DNA of 64,000 nucleotides. It comes from Silene conica. Lineage: Eukaryota; Streptophyta; Magnoliopsida; Caryophyllales; Caryophyllaceae. Of the stretch, positions 59,761-64,000 are shown in pieces. Under the pieces are notes generated by a model. It saw nothing but the letters and a program-made list of their open reading frames with translations. It did no database searches and was not told where the DNA came from. Location: the NCBI GenBank assembly GCA_029255685.2, contig CM055313.2, positions 42,736,079 through 42,800,078 of the forward strand, given 5' to 3'. Within the stretch, counting starts at the first letter, position 1. The number at the start of each line of letters is the position of its first letter. Position numbers and translations under genes: made by a program.

Positions 59761-62430
59761 TCACATTCCTCCTCTTTGGACTATGACCTCCTTCACTTTG
59801 GGTTTCCCCAAACCAATTCCTGCATTAGCCACAATAGAAGTGTCCTCCATATTGCTCCCGATCTGGGGCGGAGGTGTAAAAACAGATACAGGAATAGGTA
59901 CTAAAGTAGGAGAAGTAGTGATGACCTCATACTTCTTTTCAGAAGTGATAGCATTACATGTAATGGGGGTCATAGCATCCTTCTTCCTATAAGATAGGCC
60001 ATATATAATAGAATGCTTTCCTATTTTAAAGGTCAAAGTCCCAGTGCCTACATCTATAATGGCACCTACGGTGTGAAGGAAAGGTCTTCCTAGAATTATA
60101 GATATATGGGCATCCTCTGGGTTGTCCAAAACTACGAAGTCAACTAGGAAGAAAAACCTGTCAATACGCACAGGGATGTTTTCCAACACCCCTATAGGTT
60201 CCATAGATGTCCGATCTGCCATCTGGACTGTCATACTGGTTACTGCAAATTCGGTCATTCCTAATTTTAAGGCAACGCTTAGGGGCATGACACTTATACT
60301 GGCACCTAAGTCGCATAAAGCCTTCTTAACTGGGAAGGTTCCTATATTACAGGGGACAGAAAAACTACCAGGGTCCTCTAATTTATGAGGGGCAATGACA
60401 TGTGATAAAAAACTAGATGACTCTTCAGTGAGGGCCACCGACTCAACCTTTTCTAGAGACCTTTTTCTTGACAAAAGTTGTCTCATAAATTTAAGATAAG
60501 AAGGAACTTGTTGAACTAATTCTAGAAAAGGGACTTGAACATTTAATGAACGAATCACATCCTTAAATTGGTCAAAAGATACCTGATCCTTCGAAGGTAC
60601 AAGTCTTTCTGGGAAAGGAGCGGCTGAAGACTCAGTATTTGCAGCCCTTTTCAGAAACCTAGGGGTATTATCACCCCTGAAAAGAAAATCCCTCAAGTTA
60701 TCTGGCAATTCTGGACGAAAAGGGGTCTCTGGCTCTGCCTCGGCGGTCGGTCGACCATCAGCTTCGGTCGGTCGACCGCTCTCCTGTTCAGCGGAAATTT
60801 CCGGATTCTGTTCTGTGGTCGGTCGACCAGGAGCTTCGGTCGGTCGACCGCTCTTGCTGCTACTCTTCTGTTTTTCTTTCTCGACCCCCACTTTAGCTCC
60901 ACTACGTAAGGATATGACGTTTAGAGTCTCTTTTTTCTGGTCCGGTTTGGTCGGAAGTTGACCCGGAGCCCTGGTATCATTCTTGCTCGCGATTTGAGCA
61001 ATCTGAGACTCTAACATCTTCATCCCTGCCTCTCTAGCCTGTGACTCCTTCTGAACCAACCCAATAAGATTTTGGATAAGAGTTTCTGTGTTGGGTGGTG
61101 GATTAGAAGGTGGTTGAGGGTTGAAGGGTGGTTTTTGAAAACCTTGCTTATGTGGGGGGATATATGTGGAATTTTGCTGAGGTTGCATATGTTGTGGGTT
61201 AAGAACATTTTGGCTTGTCCACCTTAGGTTGGAATGGACATTATTATTATTCGGGTCATAGAAAATGTTCCCACGATAATGTTGAAAGGCGGCACATGTT
61301 TCATTGGATGAAGTACAGAATTTTGACACGTGCCCTTCTCCACCGCACCTCTCACAAGCGAAGGGTCCGTCTTGAACGGCGTTCACCTGATAAATACCGC
61401 CCTTGCTTCCACTTCCTAGATCGAATTTTCCTCCAGCCTCTAATTTTTCCAACTTGGCCGTCAAGGCCTCAATTGCTGATAGGTTGTATTCAGATTTCCT
61501 TTGATTTCCTCTGGAAGTGCCATGCTCAGCACGGTGTACAGCGACATCTTCTATCAACTTGAGACCCTTAGTCTCTCCTGAATTATCTTGGAATCTCCCA
61601 TTAGCTGCAGCATCTAGATAGGCCCTGTTGTCATCGTAGAGGCCATTGTAGAACTGGTTACAAAGAAACCACTGCTCGAATCCGTGATGTGGTATGGATC
61701 GAACAAGTCTCTTGAACCTGTCCCACGCCTCACTAAAATCTTCATTGGGGCCTTGTTTGAAATTTGTAATCTGCGCCCTTAGAGCATTAGTCTTTGATGC
61801 AGGATAGTATTTCCTGTAGAATGCTAAGGCTAAGGTATTCCAATCTGTGACTCCCGCAGCAGTGCGGTCCAAATCTCTGTACCACTCTCTCGCAGAGTCC
61901 CTAAGAGAGAAGATAAACATGGTCTGTTTAATCTGGTCCTGCGTCACTCCTTCTGGGGGTGCAATAGAGCATATGTAATCTGTGAAGATTTCAATATGCT
62001 TTGCAGCATCCTCATTGGCCGAGCCTCCAAATTGGTTTCTTTCAACCATAGTAATGTAGGCAGGCTTGGCCTCGAATGGCTTCCCAGTACCTGCAGGTAA
62101 AGTGAACCCTTTGTATAGGTCCTTTGCCTGAGGCATGGAGTGACTGGCAATAGTAGCTTCTTCTGCCATAGTCTCTTCTTCCTTAGGAAAAACTGGAAAG
62201 TAAGTAAAAGGTGGTGTTTTTGGTGAAGGTGGATTATGGGGTGAATTTGGTTGTGAAGGTGGTGTTTTTGGTGAAGATGGTAATGATGGTTGTTCGAATA
62301 AGTCTTCTTGAAACAAGGAAGATGGTGAACCTTCTTCCTGATTTGCTAGAAGTTGTTTTCTCCTTTCTCTAAGAGTCCTCTCAAGCTCGTGGTCAAGCGG
62401 TAGGAGTTCTCCTTGAACTGACCTGCGCAT
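59761..62430 (-). CDS. gag: G1 Gag-protease polyprotein, intact
   Basis: 889 codons without interruption. The ATG at 62430 is 101 bases from the PBS, and its N-terminus aligns with G2 Gag, supporting the start. Order: Pro-rich segment (about 50-80); retrotransposon gag domain (about 120-280, with FSLRDSAREWYRDL, ALAFYRKYYPASKT, PHHGFEQWFLCNQFYNGL); CCHC knuckle CERCGGEGHVSKFC near 358; Pro/Gln-rich linker; four GRPTE-type units from the embedded palindromes (528-562); protease with ALCDLGASISVMP near residue 707 and LGRPFLHT. Gag would form particles and the protease would mature them. It stops at a TGA about 65 codons before the G0 end. No RT or integrase follows. Confidence 0.93.
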   Translation of the reverse strand: MRRSVQGELLPLDHELERTLRERRKQLLANQEEGSPSSLFQEDLFEQPSLPSSPKTPPSQPNSPHNPPSPKTPPFTYFPVFPKEEETMAEEATIASHSMPQAKDLYKGFTLPAGTGKPFEAKPAYITMVERNQFGGSANEDAAKHIEIFTDYICSIAPPEGVTQDQIKQTMFIFSLRDSAREWYRDLDRTAAGVTDWNTLALAFYRKYYPASKTNALRAQITNFKQGPNEDFSEAWDRFKRLVRSIPHHGFEQWFLCNQFYNGLYDDNRAYLDAAANGRFQDNSGETKGLKLIEDVAVHRAEHGTSRGNQRKSEYNLSAIEALTAKLEKLEAGGKFDLGSGSKGGIYQVNAVQDGPFACERCGGEGHVSKFCTSSNETCAAFQHYRGNIFYDPNNNNVHSNLRWTSQNVLNPQHMQPQQNSTYIPPHKQGFQKPPFNPQPPSNPPPNTETLIQNLIGLVQKESQAREAGMKMLESQIAQIASKNDTRAPGQLPTKPDQKKETLNVISLRSGAKVGVEKEKQKSSSKSGRPTEAPGRPTTEQNPEISAEQESGRPTEADGRPTAEAEPETPFRPELPDNLRDFLFRGDNTPRFLKRAANTESSAAPFPERLVPSKDQVSFDQFKDVIRSLNVQVPFLELVQQVPSYLKFMRQLLSRKRSLEKVESVALTEESSSFLSHVIAPHKLEDPGSFSVPCNIGTFPVKKALCDLGASISVMPLSVALKLGMTEFAVTSMTVQMADRTSMEPIGVLENIPVRIDRFFFLVDFVVLDNPEDAHISIILGRPFLHTVGAIIDVGTGTLTFKIGKHSIIYGLSYRKKDAMTPITCNAITSEKKYEVITTSPTLVPIPVSVFTPPPQIGSNMEDTSIVANAGIGLGKPKVKEVIVQRGGM
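60745..60849. repeat. two palindrome pairs inside the G1 gag ORF
   Basis: GGTCGGTCGACC at 60745, 60766, 60817 and 60838: four perfect copies, 21 bp (7 codons) within pairs and 72 bp (24 codons) between pairs. The frame stays open; each site encodes Gly-Arg-Pro-Thr. Confidence 0.96.
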
Positions 62431-62530
62431 AAGATGGAAACTACAAGAAAATGGTGAGAAGGTTTAAGGAACAAAAAGTTCCTTAAACAAAGAGAAACAA
62501 AAACAAAAAACAATAAACACTGGCGTCACC

Positions 62531-62548
62531 TCCCCGGCAACGGCGCCA
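62531..62548 (-). other. primer binding site, Asp tRNA (G1)
   Basis: The minus strand reads TGGCGCCGTTGCCGGGGA, five bases from the 5' LTR. Confidence 0.95.
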
Positions 62549-62553
62549 AAATT

Positions 62554-64000
62554 TGATGCCCGTCGTTGAGGGTACCAAAGATAAATTTATAATTCCTAAA
62601 CTTAAACTATAGATAGTGAAAGTCAGGGTCGAACCATAGAGAGGTGGGGAATGTTTATTGTTTGAATGTTAATGTTTAAAGGTAATAAAATTGGGGGTTG
62701 ATTGGTTGATTACTATATCTAAGGCAAAGATTAAAATAAAACAAGAATTAAGAGATGAGAATAAAATATAATAAAAGGGGATGTTAGGATGTTTGGGTAA
62801 TAAATAGCTAAGGTAAGATAAATCCTAAGGTCAACATGTATTGCAGTCGCGTAAGGGGGTGTAACATATCTTTTTAGGTCTATGCTACCTAATAGCTCCT
62901 TTCGGCCTATGCTATTAGTTCCTAGGTCTCACAATTATTGGGTGTCAACAATAAGGGTGATTCCTAAATCCTAGGTCACATACCTTTCAGTCTTAAGTAA
63001 CCTAGCCGTCTTAAGGTGTAAACCAATGCCCTTCCCGTATCTCTCAATCTTGGGTAGGTCATTACTAACATCCTACAAGTCTCCTTTCAGTTTCATTGTA
63101 GGGTATTATAGTCAACAAAGAAAGACGAAACAGGATACAAACGCGAGTGGTCGACCAACCCACTATTTGAGTCGGCCGACCGTGGCTCCGCTACAAGTCG
63201 GTTTCGGAATTTATTCTACCTATGCATATTATCCCCTACATCCTAACAAATGAAATTTAGCTACTCATGGTTGTTAAGACGATTATAAAAACGGGATTAA
63301 ACATGGTAAACATAGTGAATAATCTAAACATGCAAGAATTAATAAAACTTGAGATTCTAACTTAAACTGGATGTAATCAAAATAAGAACAATAATAAAGC
63401 TAAATTGAAAGAGTAAGTACCACAGTCGGAATTAGGGCAGAAAGGAACAAACTTTTCTTGAATGCTTGGGAATTGTCGAAAGATTACAAAACTAAAATTC
63501 TTCTAAATAAACTAGATGCTAATTGATACTGGATGCAAAACCCTAACTACAAGATTAGCTTATATAGGGCACAACTTAGAGTTCCCTAAAGACTCTACTT
63601 CTAATTTATTTCCGAAAAGAAGTGTTCTGGGCTTCGCTGAGGTCGGTCGACCACTTTGGTGGGTCGGTCGACCTCCTTTATGGACTTAGTTGAATTCTTG
63701 GGCTTTCTTCAGATTTGGACTTTTATGGAGATCAGGGCTGGTCGGTCGACCCGTTTAGCTGGTCGGTCGACCGCTTCCGTATGGAATTCTTCGGTTTTCC
63801 TCTTGCTTTGACTTCTGGTACTTAAATAAAGATTCCAGTTGACCTTTCGTTATTCCTTAACTATGCAAAAGACTTGAGGATAAGGATTTGGTGCTAAATC
63901 CTCCCTTTTCCGCATAAATCTGCAAAAGTGCATAAAAATACGAAAGTACACGATTGTTGGGAATTAAAGGCTAAAACATAGTAAATGAGCGACCAAATGC
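62554..64000 (-). repeat. 5' LTR of G1, cut by window edge
   Basis: Matches 56030-57476 of the 3' LTR. Palindrome pairs at 63149/63170, 63641/63662 and 63740/63761 (all 21 bp). One site, 63149, reads GGTCGACCAACC where the 3' LTR is perfect. Confidence 0.94.

Larger units (their letters stand above)
56030..64000 (-). mobile_element. Athila-like gag-protease-only element G1
   Basis: Minus strand: 5' LTR from beyond 64000 down to 62554, tRNA-Asp PBS 62548-62531, gag-protease ORF 62430-59761, 2.2 kb non-coding, PPT 57537-57520, 3' LTR 57519-56030. By comparison with the 3' LTR, only about 44 bases are missing past the window edge. There is no RT, RNase H or integrase and no room for them, so the element is non-autonomous, like the TR-GAG class described in plants but with protease too. 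About eight LTR differences are visible over 1447 bp, the youngest pair here. Confidence 0.93.

Noticed and set aside
60745-60849. GTCGAC (SalI) motifs as cloning-linker contamination
   Set aside because: Sites occur in dozens of places, in native contexts, in diverged copies and within an open reading frame; variants differ as expected for inherited sequence.

Overview
The window is flowering-plant nuclear repeat DNA. I find no convincing host gene, rRNA, tRNA or CRISPR array. It is almost entirely LTR retrotransposons inserted into one another, plus one Stowaway-type MITE and about 2.5 kb of AT-rich intergenic DNA. Evidence for a plant: Ty1/copia and Athila-type Ty3/gypsy elements, primer binding sites for plant initiator-Met and Asp tRNAs, an ATHILA-type third ORF, and a Stowaway MITE. 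The species cannot be named from sequence alone.

Layout. 1-6685: copia element A, minus strand, running off the left edge; it abuts the leader of a related copia element B (6686-9226). B interrupts the protease of an Athila-like gypsy element G0 (plus strand, 9227-13286, resuming at 45131-45383). G0's 3' LTR is split by a Sirevirus-like copia element C (13287-45125, minus, target duplication TAGCT). C's left LTR is split by a full-length but broken Athila element G2 (14462-27101, plus, target duplication CAATA). C's right LTR is split by a non-coding element D (36018-44520, minus, target duplication CTTAA). After intergenic DNA (45384-47913) comes E (47914-56029, plus), of the same non-coding family as D. 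E's 3' LTR is cut by G1 (56030 to the right edge, minus), a gag-protease-only Athila-like element with an intact 889-codon ORF. Insertion order: G0 before C before G2 and D; G0 before B before A; E before G1.

Function. G1 is the only element with an uninterrupted long ORF. A, C and G2 have recognisable gag, protease, integrase and RT/RNase H, but each carries several frameshifts or stops. D and E have LTRs, PBS and PPT but no proteins, so they would need proteins in trans; G1 lacks RT and integrase and would also need a partner.

Most unusual signal. A 12-bp CpG-rich near-palindrome (GGTCGACCGACC or its complement) occurs in pairs whose starts are exactly 21 bp apart, in 21 pairs spread over copia A and the gypsy elements G0 and G1: in leaders, LTRs, 3' non-coding regions and inside the gag ORF. 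In copia B the two homologous leader positions carry a different palindrome, CTCGATCGAG, in nearly the same register. G2 has its own cassette of CCCC...GGGG hairpins at 70-72 bp period in its LTRs and, inverted, upstream of its env-like ORF. This looks like an interchangeable palindrome module carried by unrelated retrotransposons. I know of no description of it, but I could not search.
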